A stretch of 64,000 nt of DNA from Lachnoclostridium phytofermentans (GTDB taxonomy: Bacteria > Bacillota > Clostridia > Lachnospirales > Lachnospiraceae): NCBI RefSeq assembly GCF_000733755.1, contig NZ_JPOF01000007.1, forward strand, positions 1 through 64,000, written 5' to 3'. The notes below the pieces were generated by a model. It searched no databases. It was given only the letters and a program-made list of their open reading frames with translations, and was not told the DNA's origin. Made by a program: the position numbers and the translations under genes. This document shows, piece by piece, positions 55,129-64,000 of this stretch; positions within the stretch are counted from its first letter, which is position 1, and the number at the start of each line of letters is the position of its first letter.

Positions 55129-55198
55129 GTGTTAGGGGCTTTTTTCACAGCCCCTTTTTTTGTTTTTAAGGACATTAAAGAATGAAAGGAGTATTGCG

Positions 55199-56983
55199 AT
55201 GACTGCTAATGAGTTACGAAAAATGTATGTTAATTTTTTTAAAGAAAGAGGACATCATGAAATTGCGTCCGCTTCCCTTCTTCCAGAAAATGATCCTACG
55301 GTGTTATTTACTACTGCTGGAATGCATCCTCTTGTACCCTATTTATTAGGAGAGAAACATCCCCAAGGGACAAAACTTGTCAGTGTTCAAAAATGTGTAC
55401 GAACAGGGGATATTGATGAAGTTGGTGATGATACACATCTGACTTTTTTTGAGATGTTAGGTAATTGGTCTTTGGGAGAATATTTTAAAGAGGAATCGAT
55501 TGGTATGAGTTACGACTTTTTAACAACCTGCCTTAACATCCCAAAAGAGAAACTTACAGTAACCGTCTTTGAGGGAGATGAACTGGTACCACGTGATGAA
55601 GTAGCTGCACGCACGTGGAAAAGTCAAGGGTTACAGGAAAATCAGATTTTTTACTATGGTCGTGAGGAAAATTGGTGGGGACCTGCCGGTCAGACAGGAC
55701 CCTGTGGAACGGATACAGAGATATTTTATGATCTTGGGAAACCATCATGTAGTGTGAATTGTGGTCCGGCATGTCATTGTGGAAAATATGTAGAGATATG
55801 GAATAATGTTTTTATGGAATATCATAAAAAGTCAGATGGAAGTTATGAAAAACTAAGACAGAAAAATGTCGATACGGGTATGGGATTGGAGCGGGTGTTG
55901 ACGATTCTAAATGGATATACCAATGTATATGAAACTGAACTTTTCTTACCTGTTAGAAATAAGTTAGATGAAATCATAGCAGTGAATGAAACAAAGCTAT
56001 CAGAAAAAAGTAAACGAATTATATGTGAACATACAAGAGCAGTTACTTTTCTATTGGGGGATTCAAAAAAGATAGTCCCCTCAAACTCGGAACAAGGTTA
56101 TGTTTTAAGAAGACTAATTCGTAGAATGATTCGTCATTTGAAACAAGCTGGTATTGAGAAAAATGTGCTATGCAAGTTAGCTAAAATTATTGTGGAACAG
56201 TATGGATGTTTATATGAAGAGTTAAGAGAAAATGAATTGTTTATTATGGAGCAACTAGAAAAGGAGTATAATTTATTTAATAAGACATTAGATAAAGGTC
56301 TGAAATATGCAAAACTCTATTTTGATAAAATTGGAGAGGATAAGTTACTAAATGGTGAACTAGCTTTTAAATTATACGATACCTTTGGTTTCCCAATTGA
56401 ATTTACAATTGAGTTGGCATCAGAGATGGGAATCACGGTAGATGTTGGGGGATTTCAACACAAATTTGCAGAGCATCAGAAAAAGTCTAGACAGGGAGCA
56501 GAAGTTAAATTTAAGGGCGGATTGTCAGATCAAGGGGAGCAAGCAACAAAGCTTCATACAGCAACACATCTGTTAAATGGAGCATTACAAACTGTCCTAG
56601 GTACTGATGTTTTTCAAAGAGGAAGCAATATTACAGCTGAAAGGTTACGATTTGATTTTTCTTTTCCTAGAAAGCTAACGAAGGAGGAGCTTGATAAAAT
56701 TGAAAGAATAGTCAATGAAGCAATTTCTAAACATATTGATGTATTATGTGAAGAACTGACGGTGAAAGAAGCAAAAAAATCTGGAGCTGTTGGTGTCTTT
56801 GATGACAAATATGGGGAAGTCGTTAAAGTGTATACGATTCCTGGATACTCCAAAGAAATTTGTGGAGGACCACATGTACGAAATACTTCCGAGCTGAAAG
56901 TATTTCAAATAATGAAGGAGGAAGCATCCTCAGCAGGTGTTAGACGTATTAAGGCTGTCATTGGAATAACTAAAACATTTTAA
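55199..56983 (+). CDS. Alanyl-tRNA synthetase-like protein, C-terminally short
   Basis: A class II AlaRS paralogue of 594 residues against ~875 for full AlaRS. The aminoacylation domain is intact: [20 protein letters not shown], motif 1-2 ([40 protein letters not shown]), motif 3 (DTGMGLERV). The editing domain follows with its zinc ligands HTATH and CGGPH. It then stops after [18 protein letters not shown], so the coiled-coil and C-Ala oligomerisation region is absent. Such short paralogues occur in clostridia beside a normal AlaRS. ATG 55199 with gaaagga upstream. Its T-box is separated from it by an IS with several terminators, so normal amino-acid control is probably lost. Confidence 0.88.
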   Translation: MTANELRKMYVNFFKERGHHEIASASLLPENDPTVLFTTAGMHPLVPYLLGEKHPQGTKLVSVQKCVRTGDIDEVGDDTHLTFFEMLGNWSLGEYFKEESIGMSYDFLTTCLNIPKEKLTVTVFEGDELVPRDEVAARTWKSQGLQENQIFYYGREENWWGPAGQTGPCGTDTEIFYDLGKPSCSVNCGPACHCGKYVEIWNNVFMEYHKKSDGSYEKLRQKNVDTGMGLERVLTILNGYTNVYETELFLPVRNKLDEIIAVNETKLSEKSKRIICEHTRAVTFLLGDSKKIVPSNSEQGYVLRRLIRRMIRHLKQAGIEKNVLCKLAKIIVEQYGCLYEELRENELFIMEQLEKEYNLFNKTLDKGLKYAKLYFDKIGEDKLLNGELAFKLYDTFGFPIEFTIELASEMGITVDVGGFQHKFAEHQKKSRQGAEVKFKGGLSDQGEQATKLHTATHLLNGALQTVLGTDVFQRGSNITAERLRFDFSFPRKLTKEELDKIERIVNEAISKHIDVLCEELTVKEAKKSGAVGVFDDKYGEVVKVYTIPGYSKEICGGPHVRNTSELKVFQIMKEEASSAGVRRIKAVIGITKTF

Positions 56984-57016
56984 TAAGTTAATCTGAATCT
57001 GAAAAAGAGAATCTGA

Positions 57017-57073
57017 AAAGAGAGTAAGACAAAATGATTGATTTCGCAATCATTTTGTCTTACTCTCTTTTCT
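57017..57073 (+). terminator. Very strong terminator
   Basis: A 24-bp perfect stem (57017-57040 with 57047-57070), ATTTCG loop, then tcttc. The right strand ends ctcttt. It ends the alaS-like gene. 57074-57292 is A/T-rich and empty. Confidence 0.9.
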
Positions 57074-57292
57074 TCATTAAACTAGTATTAATCTAAAACA
57101 ATAGTGAATAATTTTCCTCAGACTATGACTTTACAGAGCACTGAAACTATAGATGGGTTATGGATTTATGGATTTATATTAATGGAAGTATAGTTGATAA
57201 AAAATCAATGCTAATGTATAATGGAATAAAATGGATAAAAGTTTTCACTGAATGTTCTAGAGTGATAATGGGAAGTTATATGGAGGAAATCT

Positions 57293-58369
57293 ATGAAAAG
57301 CAAAAAAATCTTTGCAATAGTAGCGGTTTTGGTCTTATTAATGTCATTGGCTGCTTGTTCAGATAAATCTACAGTGATTGATAAACCCATGCCCCCATTG
57401 CTACCTTCAGGGCAGATTTATCTGTATGGGGAACAGCATGGCGTAAAAAAAATATTGGATAAAGAATTAGAGTTGTGGAGTGAATGCTACGATAACAAGA
57501 ATATGCGTCATTTATTTGTTGAACTCCCGTATTATACCGCAGAATTTTTAAATATTTGGATGCAGTCAGATACCGATGATATTTTAAATGAGGTGTACGA
57601 TGATTGGATTGGCACCGCGTCATATACCCCTTCGACTAAGGAATATTATAAGGAGATAAAAAGAAAGTGTCCCGAGACAATTTTTCATGGTACAGATGTT
57701 GGACACCAATACCAAACAACCGGTAAACGATTTTTGGATTATCTTAAACAGAATAACAAGGAAAGTTCTGAGCAATATTTGTTAGCACAGGAAGCAATCG
57801 AACAAGGTAAGTATTTTTATAAGAATACGGCTGATGCGTATCGTGAAAATAAGATGGCAGAGAACTTTATTCGAGAATTTGACAAGCTAAGTGGCGAAAG
57901 TGTTATGGGGATATTTGGTGCAGCGCATACTGAGTTTGATGCCATGGACTACAATACACAATCTGTTCCCTGTATGGCAAATCAGTTAAAGGAGAGTTAC
58001 AATGACAATATTCATTCGGAGAATTTATCCCAGTTAGTAAAAGAAATAGAACCGACTAGGGTGGATACTTTCGTAATCAATGAAAATAATTATGAAGCAT
58101 CTTATTTTGGAAAACAAGATTTGACTGGATTTAAAGATTATTCTTACCGTGAATTCTGGCGCTTGGAAAATGCGTATGATGATTTCAAGGATAAGCCTAA
58201 AACAGGAGATGAGCTACCTTCTGACAATTATCCTATGCTGATAGACATAGGTCAAGTTTTTGTTATAGACTATGCTAAAACAGACGGTTCGATTGCAAGG
58301 AAGTATTATATATCTGACGGAAAATTATGTGAAGATATGCTATCTACGCAGGAGTTTACGGCGGAGTAA
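57293..58369 (+). CDS. TIKI/ChaN/EreA-like lipoprotein
   Basis: A 358-residue lipoprotein (lipobox ends at C22, SLAAC). The mature part resembles the TIKI/TraB-ChaN-EreA superfamily: YLYGEQHGVKKILDKELELW (GExHG motif) near residues 44-63, HLFVELPYYTAEFLNIW, and the distal GIFGAAHTEFDAM, the two metal-site blocks of this fold. Members include proteases and heme- or antibiotic-modifying hydrolases; the reaction here is unknown. SD tggagg, 6 nt. It is monocistronic, between two terminators. Confidence 0.75.
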   Translation: MKSKKIFAIVAVLVLLMSLAACSDKSTVIDKPMPPLLPSGQIYLYGEQHGVKKILDKELELWSECYDNKNMRHLFVELPYYTAEFLNIWMQSDTDDILNEVYDDWIGTASYTPSTKEYYKEIKRKCPETIFHGTDVGHQYQTTGKRFLDYLKQNNKESSEQYLLAQEAIEQGKYFYKNTADAYRENKMAENFIREFDKLSGESVMGIFGAAHTEFDAMDYNTQSVPCMANQLKESYNDNIHSENLSQLVKEIEPTRVDTFVINENNYEASYFGKQDLTGFKDYSYREFWRLENAYDDFKDKPKTGDELPSDNYPMLIDIGQVFVIDYAKTDGSIARKYYISDGKLCEDMLSTQEFTAE

Positions 58370-58442
58370 AAAGTTAATGTAGGGCGTATCGTAGTTTGAT
58401 AATCTATTATCAATTTTTTTGAATATAAAAACAGATAAAGAG

Positions 58443-58481
58443 GCTTATATAGATGTTTCTCGCATTTATATAAGCTTTTTT
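58443..58481 (+). terminator. Rho-independent terminator
   Basis: gcttatata (58443-58451) pairs with tatataagc (58467-58475), then T6. Confidence 0.88.
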
Positions 58482-58541
58482 GTATAAAAGTCATAAAATA
58501 TCAGATATTTTAACACAAAAATAGTTAATTTAATATCTAAA

Positions 58542-58570
58542 TTGCATAATACGACACAATGTGATAAAAT
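58542..58570 (+). promoter_or_regulatory. Promoter of the aldehyde dehydrogenase gene
   Basis: TTGCAT at 58542 and TAAAAT at 58565, 17-nt spacer. ACGACA (58551-58556) and TGTCGT (about 58590-58595) form a widely spaced inverted repeat over the start region that could be an operator. Confidence 0.6.
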
Positions 58571-58650
58571 AAGATTACAAACAATTAAATGTCGTACAAT
58601 TATTGTTGCAATAGATAGTAAAAGATTTTTATAGAATACGGAGGTATATT

Positions 58651-60132
58651 ATGAATATACAATTACAAAATAAATATAAACTATATATCAATGGAGAATG
58701 GAAAGATGCATCGGATGGTGCAACCATTAAAACTTATAATCCATCTAATGGAGAATTTTTAGCTGAAATCGCAGATGCTACGAATAGTGATGTTGACGAA
58801 GCGATTGCTGCTGCAAGAGAAGCATTCAAAACATGGGGTAAAACAACTCCAGTAGAAAGAGCAGCTGTGCTTAATAAAATAGCAGACATCATTGATGAAA
58901 ATGCAGAATTTTTAGCAACTGTTGAAACAATGGATAACGGTAAACCAATTAGAGAGACAACTGGTGCAGATATCCCTTTAGCAGCAGATCATTTTAGATA
59001 TTTTGCTGGGGTAATAAGAGCAGAAGAGGGTACCTCTACTATGATTGATGAAAATACTCTCAATTTAATTCTTAGAGAACCAATTGGTGTGGTTGGACAA
59101 ATTGTACCATGGAATTTCCCATTTTTAATGGCAGCTTGGAAGTTAGCACCAGTACTTGCAGCAGGTGATGTAAGTGTATTTAAGCCATCTAGTACAACTT
59201 CACTTAGTGTTTTAGAATTGATGAAACTAATTGAACATGTTGTTCCAAAGGGAGTGATTAACATTGTCACTGGCAAAGGTTCTAAGAGTGGTGAGTATTT
59301 ACAACATCATAAAGGGCTTGATAAGTTAGCATTTACAGGTTCTACAGAGGTTGGTAGGGAAGTTGGTATATCCGCTGCACAGAATCTAATCCCTTCTACA
59401 CTCGAACTTGGTGGTAAATCTGCAAACATTTTCTTTAGCGACGCAGATATGGATATTGCATTAGAAGGTATACAATTAGGTATCTTGTTTAATCAAGGTC
59501 AAGTTTGTTCCGCGGGATCAAGAATTTTTGTTCAAGAAGATTTTTACGATGAATTTTTGGAAAAAGCAGTTGCTGCTTTTGAAAAAGTAAAGGTTGGAAA
59601 TCCACTTGATCCAACAACTCAGATGGGTGCTCAAGTAAGTGAGCAGCAATTAAATAAGATTTTAAGTTATGTGGAAATCGGCAAAAAAGAAGGCGCTAAA
59701 GTTGTTACGGGTGGCGAACGATTTGTAGAAGGTGATGCTGCAAACGGGTACTTTATGAAACCTACTTTATTAGTAGATGTAACAAACGATATGAGGGTTG
59801 CCAGAGAGGAGATCTTTGGACCAGTGGGCGTTGTGATTAAATTTAAGACAATAGAGGAAGTAATCGACATGGCGAACGATAGCGATTATGGTTTAGCTGG
59901 TGGTGTATTTACAAAAGATATTAACAAAGCAATTAGAGTTGCAAGAGGTATTAGAACTGGACGTATCTGGGTAAATACTTACAATACTTTCCCAGCGGGA
60001 GCATCCTTTGGTGGTTATAAAGACTCTGGTATTGGTAGAGAAACGCACAAGGTAATACTGGATCATTATAGTCAAATGAAGAATATCATAATTAATTTAT
60101 CGGAAAAACCAGGTGGCATGTACGTGAAGTAA
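58651..60132 (+). CDS. NAD(P)-dependent aldehyde dehydrogenase
   Basis: A 493-residue cytosolic ALDH superfamily enzyme oxidising an aldehyde to the acid. Catalytic C286 in GQVCSAGSRIFV, general base E252 in LELGGKSANIFF, the NAD-site PWNFPFLMAAWKLAPVLAAG, and F-T-G-S-T-E-V-G-R all match. The C-terminus is FGGYKDSGIGRETHKVILDH. The closest type is the broad ALDH2/AldA group used for acetaldehyde or other small aldehydes. SD acggagg, 6 nt, with its own promoter and terminator. A full-length CoA-acylating domain is absent, so it makes free acids. The exact substrate is not clear. Confidence 0.94.
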   Translation: MNIQLQNKYKLYINGEWKDASDGATIKTYNPSNGEFLAEIADATNSDVDEAIAAAREAFKTWGKTTPVERAAVLNKIADIIDENAEFLATVETMDNGKPIRETTGADIPLAADHFRYFAGVIRAEEGTSTMIDENTLNLILREPIGVVGQIVPWNFPFLMAAWKLAPVLAAGDVSVFKPSSTTSLSVLELMKLIEHVVPKGVINIVTGKGSKSGEYLQHHKGLDKLAFTGSTEVGREVGISAAQNLIPSTLELGGKSANIFFSDADMDIALEGIQLGILFNQGQVCSAGSRIFVQEDFYDEFLEKAVAAFEKVKVGNPLDPTTQMGAQVSEQQLNKILSYVEIGKKEGAKVVTGGERFVEGDAANGYFMKPTLLVDVTNDMRVAREEIFGPVGVVIKFKTIEEVIDMANDSDYGLAGGVFTKDINKAIRVARGIRTGRIWVNTYNTFPAGASFGGYKDSGIGRETHKVILDHYSQMKNIIINLSEKPGGMYVK

Positions 60133-60213
60133 TGAGTTATTAAACACGTATCTTAGTGTTTGATATAAGAAAAGAATCGGTTATATAGCCGAATTTTATC
60201 AACGTAAAAATGG

Positions 60214-60258
60214 AATCAGGGAAGAATTCATTATTGTGAATTTCTTCTCTGATTTTTT
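60214..60258 (+). terminator. Rho-independent terminator
   Basis: aatcagggaagaa (60214-60226) pairs with ttcttctctgatt (60242-60254) with one mismatch, then T4. Confidence 0.88.
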
Positions 60259-60445
60259 ATACAATAAGAAATTCCTCAAACATACCTTCTCTAACTTCTA
60301 AAATAAGGTATCTGTGAGAAATGGTATAGAATATCTTGAGAGAAATGTTTGCCTTATCCCTAGAATCAAAAAAGAAAATTATTTACAACAGCTACTGCAT
60401 TCGGTAAGATAGGAGATGAGATTAAATGTTAGGAGAATAGGGGAT

Positions 60446-60805
60446 ATGGGATGTTTAGGTAATGTTTTATGGTTCTTATTTGGCGGTTTCGTAAGTGGTT
60501 TAACTTGGCTTTTGGCAGGTTGCTTATGGTGCATTACCATTGTTGGAATACCAATTGGAATGCAGTGCTTTAAGCTTGCAGGATTGTGTTTCTTCCCGTT
60601 CGGGAAAGAAGTACAATATGGTGGTGGAGCGGCTTCGTTTTTATTAAATGTTTTATGGATTGTATTTTCTGGACTTATTTTAGCAATTGAGCATGTTGTC
60701 ATGGGATGTATTTTATGTGTTACCATTATAGGAATACCGTTTGGATTACAACACTTTAAGCTTGCAAAACTGGCACTTATGCCGTTTGGTGCAGTAGTAT
60801 ATTAA
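60446..60805 (+). CDS. yccF: YccF-family inner membrane protein
   Basis: A 119-residue membrane protein with two tandem YccF modules: GCLGNVLWFLFGGFVSGLTW then ITIVGIPIGMQCFKLAGLCF and PFGKE; and SFLLNVLWIVFSGLILAIEH then VTIIGIPFGLQHFKLAKLAL and PFG. ATG 60446 is chosen because aggagaatagggg lies just upstream and the product then starts at the conserved MGCLGN. About four TM segments. Function is not established in any organism. Confidence 0.9.
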   Translation: MGCLGNVLWFLFGGFVSGLTWLLAGCLWCITIVGIPIGMQCFKLAGLCFFPFGKEVQYGGGAASFLLNVLWIVFSGLILAIEHVVMGCILCVTIIGIPFGLQHFKLAKLALMPFGAVVY

Positions 60806-60936
60806 GAAGGAGAACTACAGTAATTTAAAGGATTAGAAGGAAGAGCTATGCTTTACCTTTTTCTTAGTTGCCAATTCTTATAAAGATGAACTGAGTTATG
60901 ATATAATTAGAAAAATCAAAAATACCAGGGAAGATA

Positions 60937-61062
60937 CCTGGTATATATGCAGGTACAGCAGTACAAGCAAAGATGCGGATTGTACAAGGATTCCAGTATG
61001 CTGCCATAGGTACGGTAGAAACCATAGTTGATAATTCATTAAAGCAATTGTTAATGGAGTAA
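60937..61062 (+). pseudogene. Coding fragment of unknown origin
   Basis: An open frame without a start, reading YAGTAVQAKMRIVQGFQYAA then TVETIVDNSLKQLLME and a stop. A hairpin ataccagg / cctggtat (60922-60944) overlaps its left edge. It looks like the C-terminal end of a lost gene. The rest of 60806-61322 contains a terminator (61124) and the next promoter. Confidence 0.35.
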
Positions 61063-61123
61063 GAAATTAATATGAAATATTTTTATAAAAGTAATGAAAG
61101 AGAGAATACATTGATTTAGCGTG

Positions 61124-61158
61124 GGAGGAATTACAGAGTATGTAATTCCTCCTGTTTT
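61124..61158 (+). terminator. Rho-independent terminator
   Basis: ggaggaattac (61124-61134) pairs with gtaattcctcc (61142-61152), then tgtttt. Confidence 0.85.
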
Positions 61159-61256
61159 AATTTACTGAGAATTCCTTCTATTTTTAAATACTGGATTTTT
61201 AAGCAAAATAATAAAAAAGAAAGATATCAAGAAAGAATTAAAATGTGTTTATGTAG

Positions 61257-61301
61257 TTGACAAATGAATATATCTAATAGTAATATTACTATTAGATATA
61301 T
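61257..61301 (+). promoter_or_regulatory. Promoter overlapped by a 34-bp perfect palindrome
   Basis: TTGACA at 61257 and TAATAT at 61281 (18-nt spacer). The whole of 61268-61301 is a perfect inverted repeat with half-site atatatctaatagtaat, covering the -10 and start region. A dimeric repressor, most simply the PadR-like product just downstream, would block RNA polymerase here. Confidence 0.85.
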
Positions 61302-61322
61302 AAAGCGTAAAAGGAGAGTGCA

Positions 61323-61952
61323 ATGGAAAATATAATATTAAGCTTACTACTGATAAAGAGCATGACTATTTACGAAATGAGAATGTATATTCAGCAAAGT
61401 TTAAGTACGGTGTGTAGTGACAGTCTAGGAAGTATACAAGTAGCCATTAAAAAATTGAAAAGTAAAAATTGTGTTGAGTATCGTGAGTATATAGAAAATA
61501 ACATTATGAAAATAGAATATAGCATAACTGAGATTGGATTAAATCAATTTCGAGATTGGATTCAAACTCCTATGAATATTCAGAAAATCAAGAATATGGA
61601 GGAAGGTAAATTCTTTTTCCTAGGAATGGCGCCAAAGGAGATTAGGATTCAATCTATCCGTGGCTATATTGACAGTTTGATATCCGAACAAGAGAAATTA
61701 GTATCCATTCAAACATATGTAGAGAGCACAAAAGAGGATGCGATACAAACGAATGTGGAACGAATAGCGAAGGAGTCGCAATTAGAAGATCACTTATTAG
61801 CAGTGTCTGGAGAAAAGACATTGGATAGCGTTGTTAAAAATATTTATGATTATCAAGTTTACAACTTAGAATATGGCTTGAAGCGTATTAAAGAAGATAT
61901 TGCATTTTATCAAGCAATACTTGAAAGAGAACTAAATAGTAAGGAAAAATAA
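61323..61952 (+). CDS. PadR-like transcriptional regulator
   Basis: A 209-residue winged-helix regulator with the PadR layout: N-terminal MENIILSLLLIKSMTIYEMR, recognition region SLGSIQVAIKKLKSKNCVEY, wing ENNIMKIEYSITEIG, and a long C-terminal helical effector/dimer part (vir-like PadR subfamily-2) with SEQEKLVSIQTYVESTKEDA. SD aaggagag, 6 nt. It is the first gene of an operon with a serine hydrolase (84 nt) and a GNAT acetyltransferase (23 nt). The palindromic operator in its promoter suggests autorepression. The inducer is unknown; coupling to two enzymes suggests a small-molecule response. Confidence 0.85.
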   Translation: MENIILSLLLIKSMTIYEMRMYIQQSLSTVCSDSLGSIQVAIKKLKSKNCVEYREYIENNIMKIEYSITEIGLNQFRDWIQTPMNIQKIKNMEEGKFFFLGMAPKEIRIQSIRGYIDSLISEQEKLVSIQTYVESTKEDAIQTNVERIAKESQLEDHLLAVSGEKTLDSVVKNIYDYQVYNLEYGLKRIKEDIAFYQAILERELNSKEK

Positions 61953-62036
61953 AGGGATAGAGGAAAGAAGTTAAAAGACAAGAAAAAATATGACAAGAAA
62001 AAGTAAGACAAGATAAAGGAGGGAAGATAGGAAAAG

Positions 62037-63104
62037 ATGAGAGAAGAAGAAAAAGAAATATTCGCAACCAAGTTAGAGGAGCTATTTCATAAATCATCAA
62101 ACTCATCGTTGATTTATGAAACTACGATGCATGTGGAAGATGGTAGTGGTGACTTTAGCTGGAGTAAAGGATATGGAGGAAGAACGGTAGATTCTATTAT
62201 GAATCTAGCAAGCATAACAAAACTATTCACAACTTCATGTGTTGTTAATCTGTTACAGCAAGGAAAATTATCACTAGAGGATAAACTGGATCAATTTTTT
62301 GGTGCGGATATATTAGATGGATTACATTGTTACAAAGGAAAAGATTATTCTCATGAGATTACGGTTGGCAACTTGTTATTTCAAAATAGTGGTTTTCCGG
62401 ATGTATTTGCGAAAGGTAAAGATAATCTAAACAAAAGGATGATAAGGGAGGATTTAAAGCTAACCTTAGAGGATTATGTAAAGATTGCGAAAGAAAACAA
62501 AAAGAAATTTGCTCCTGGAACACCTGGAAAAGCCCACTATTCAGACTTGAATTTTGAATTATTAGGGAAAATAATAGAGCAAATAGAGGGTAGTAGCTTA
62601 CATGATGCTTTCAAGAAATACGTATTTTTACCGCTTCAATTAAAACACACCTATTTACCTGAAAAAGATAGTGATTATAGTGCTAAGATTTATTTCAAAA
62701 AAGAAGCGTTAGATCGCTCCAATTTATGGAGGAGTATTCCAGCCTGTGGGGGATGTATGAGTACCTCGGTAGAGGTTATGATCTTTTTAAAAGCATTTTT
62801 TAAAGGGCAATTGTTTGATAAAAGTATTTTTAAGCAGTTGAGAAAGTTTGCGATGATACAATATTGTCCTCCGCTTGGCCAATATGGTGGAGGATTTGTG
62901 CGGTTAAATATCTCAGGTATTGCAAGTATGTATCGTTGTAAGGGAGAATTAATAGGGCATATGGGAGGATCTGGTAGCTATGCATACTATTATCCGGAGA
63001 AGGACTTGTTTTTTGTTGGTGATGTCAATCAATTTGCGAAACCTGGTGAAGTATTTATATTACCTTTAAAACTCGCAAAACTCGCGAATAAATTTATCAG
63101 TTAG
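62037..63104 (+). CDS. Serine hydrolase of the class C beta-lactamase/PBP4* family
   Basis: A 355-residue beta-lactamase-fold protein (Pfam Beta-lactamase). Nucleophile S59 and K62 in ASITK, the second motif Y168-S-D170 in HYSDLNFELLG (Asp in place of Asn, seen in esterase-like members), and H308-M-G310 in GHMGGSGSYAYYYPEKDLF. There is no signal peptide or TM, so it is cytoplasmic, unlike secreted beta-lactamases; an esterase or peptidase role is more likely than antibiotic hydrolysis. SD aggaggg, though 14 nt from the ATG, with aggaaaag closer. Second gene of the PadR-like operon. Confidence 0.87.
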   Translation: MREEEKEIFATKLEELFHKSSNSSLIYETTMHVEDGSGDFSWSKGYGGRTVDSIMNLASITKLFTTSCVVNLLQQGKLSLEDKLDQFFGADILDGLHCYKGKDYSHEITVGNLLFQNSGFPDVFAKGKDNLNKRMIREDLKLTLEDYVKIAKENKKKFAPGTPGKAHYSDLNFELLGKIIEQIEGSSLHDAFKKYVFLPLQLKHTYLPEKDSDYSAKIYFKKEALDRSNLWRSIPACGGCMSTSVEVMIFLKAFFKGQLFDKSIFKQLRKFAMIQYCPPLGQYGGGFVRLNISGIASMYRCKGELIGHMGGSGSYAYYYPEKDLFFVGDVNQFAKPGEVFILPLKLAKLANKFIS

Positions 63105-63127
63105 CACATGGAAAGAGAGGAAGGAGA

Positions 63128-63715
63128 ATGATTTCAGGTGATATTATAAAGTATGGGCAACTGGACAATGTACAAAAAGATGAAGCAGTAGAGGTGTTTT
63201 TAGAAGGTTTTGGACATATGATGACTTTTTCTAAAAATAAGCAAGATTTAAAAGATTTATTTTCAGCCGCGTTTCATCCTGAATATATCTATACATACTT
63301 AGAGAATGGGATAGTTCTTGGAATATTAGGAATAGCGACAAATCATATACGACCTATAAAATTTGATTTAAATCAATGTGTGAAAACTTTGGGAAAACAG
63401 AAAGGCTATATAGTTTGTAAGCAGATAAATTTGATATTTCAAAGTCAAGCAGTAAAAAAGGAAACAGATATCTATATTGACGTACTAGCTACAACGAAGA
63501 GCGCGAGAGGAAAAGGTATTGCTACAAAATTACTGGAATACGCATTTGCTTTACCTAGATATAAAGAATACTATATAGAAGTTCTTTCTAAAAATCAGAA
63601 TGCGAAAAGACTTTATGAAAAGAAAGGTTTTGTTGCATATAAAAGAAATTATGTTTCATTTATTAATCTAATGGGATTTGGATATCCAATTAAGATGAAA
63701 CGCAATATGACTTAA
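63128..63715 (+). CDS. GNAT-family N-acetyltransferase
   Basis: A 195-residue acetyl-CoA-dependent N-acetyltransferase. Motif A is IDVLATTKSARGKGIATKLL (R/Q-x-x-G-x-G/A pattern as ARGKGIATKLL) and motif B is YYIEVLSKNQNAKRLYEKKG. The N-terminal ~110 residues are less conserved. The acceptor amine is unknown. SD gaaggag, 5 nt. It is the last gene of the PadR-like operon, followed by a terminator. Confidence 0.9.
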   Translation: MISGDIIKYGQLDNVQKDEAVEVFLEGFGHMMTFSKNKQDLKDLFSAAFHPEYIYTYLENGIVLGILGIATNHIRPIKFDLNQCVKTLGKQKGYIVCKQINLIFQSQAVKKETDIYIDVLATTKSARGKGIATKLLEYAFALPRYKEYYIEVLSKNQNAKRLYEKKGFVAYKRNYVSFINLMGFGYPIKMKRNMT

Positions 63716-63725
63716 AAAAATGATA

Positions 63726-63779
63726 ATAGATGCTAGAATCGCTTGAGAAGTTATCTCAAAAGAATCGTAGCATCTATTT
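63726..63779 (+). terminator. Two-part terminator hairpin
   Basis: atagatgcta (63726-63735) pairs with tagcatctat (63768-63777), with an inner stem ttgaga / tctcaa. The tail ttatttg is weak. It may serve both this operon and the minus-strand gene beyond. Confidence 0.75.
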
Positions 63780-63873
63780 ATTTGTATGCATTTCACCCCT
63801 AGTAGGGTAATTCTAAGTTATTTTTTTATTAAACATTATATATCGAATGTTTTTTTATAGTACAAAAATCTAA

Positions 63874-64000
63874 CTAAACACCATTTGTAAGTGAATAGTA
63901 AAGAATTGTTTGTTTATTACCACAAGGACAAGTACAGCCTAGAAAAATTGTATCTTCATGGTTGAAACAAATGTGGTAAAGGTATCCATAATGATTTACT
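63874..64000 (-). CDS. C-terminal part of a minus-strand gene with CxCxC motif
   Basis: An open frame entering from the right edge, reading VNHYGYLYHICFNHEDTIFL then GCTCPCGNKQTILYYSLTNG, V and a stop at 63874. The C-x-C-x-C cluster followed by G suggests a metal-binding end. Only 42 codons are visible, so no family is assigned. It converges with the GNAT operon. Confidence 0.5.
   Translation of the reverse strand, partial: VNHYGYLYHICFNHEDTIFLGCTCPCGNKQTILYYSLTNGV

Larger units (their letters stand above)
53358..55154 (+). mobile_element. IS1182-family insertion sequence
   Basis: Terminal inverted repeats of 24 bp with one mismatch: ggggctgtgaaaaaagcacc (53358 onward) and the complement of 55131-55154. 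One intact transposase lies inside. Hairpin terminators sit just inside both ends. No clear target duplication was found at the edges (ttcg on the left, tttt on the right). Confidence 0.9.

Noticed and set aside
57160-57366. 68-codon frame before the TIKI-like lipoprotein
   Set aside because: It overlaps the lipoprotein start in another frame and lacks an SD.

Overview
The window is low-GC Firmicutes DNA and most resembles a Lachnospiraceae / Clostridium phytofermentans-type anaerobe. The grounds are T-box control of aminoacyl-tRNA synthetases, Gram-positive lipoproteins, purine-rich Shine-Dalgarno sites with several TTG starts, GPH sugar symport, ApbE/flavolipoprotein redox genes, and a LeuRS with a KMGK loop. 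This assignment is inference from gene content; no search was run.

Region 1 (1-24.9 kb) is an accessory island starting exactly at the 3' end of rlmH, the site used by staphylococcal SCC elements. Sequences resembling the rlmH tail recur near 4.64, 24.89 and 36.34 kb, and a related hairpin repeat occurs near 2.71 and 23.50 kb, so the island reads as a chain of cassettes. Cargo: an HD dGTPase with a long N-terminal extension, a broken group II intron, a SAM methyltransferase, a HEAT-repeat protein, an AMP-forming ligase-like enzyme, a 1706-residue secreted transglutaminase-like protein, a membrane PP2C-NUDIX fusion, IS30 and IS3 transposases, and two secreted proteins of unknown role. No cassette recombinase is present.

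Region 2 (25.3-36.3 kb): an MBOAT/DHHW envelope O-acylation pair; a sugar locus (decayed alpha-galactosidase, GPH symporter, GH13 glucosidase); a duplicated-domain lipoprotein followed by ApbE; an LRR fragment; and an AlkD-like DNA glycosylase.

Region 3 (36.5-48.5 kb): a PadR/DUF1048 operon with a palindromic operator; a MerR-zinc ribbon-methyltransferase fusion; an FMN/FAD reductase lipoprotein that could work with the ApbE upstream; a SAMHD1-like HD hydrolase with a DUF2200 gene; an ECF sigma/anti-sigma pair; and a chemoreceptor.

Region 4 (48.5-64 kb) is more housekeeping: a 32-codon gene, a decayed GGDEF gene, T-box-leuS, a T-box-alaS-like unit split by an IS1182 element, a TIKI/ChaN-like lipoprotein, aldehyde dehydrogenase, yccF, and a PadR-like/serine hydrolase/GNAT operon behind a 34-bp perfect palindrome. 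A minus-strand gene runs off the right edge. No rRNA, tRNA or CRISPR array was seen.
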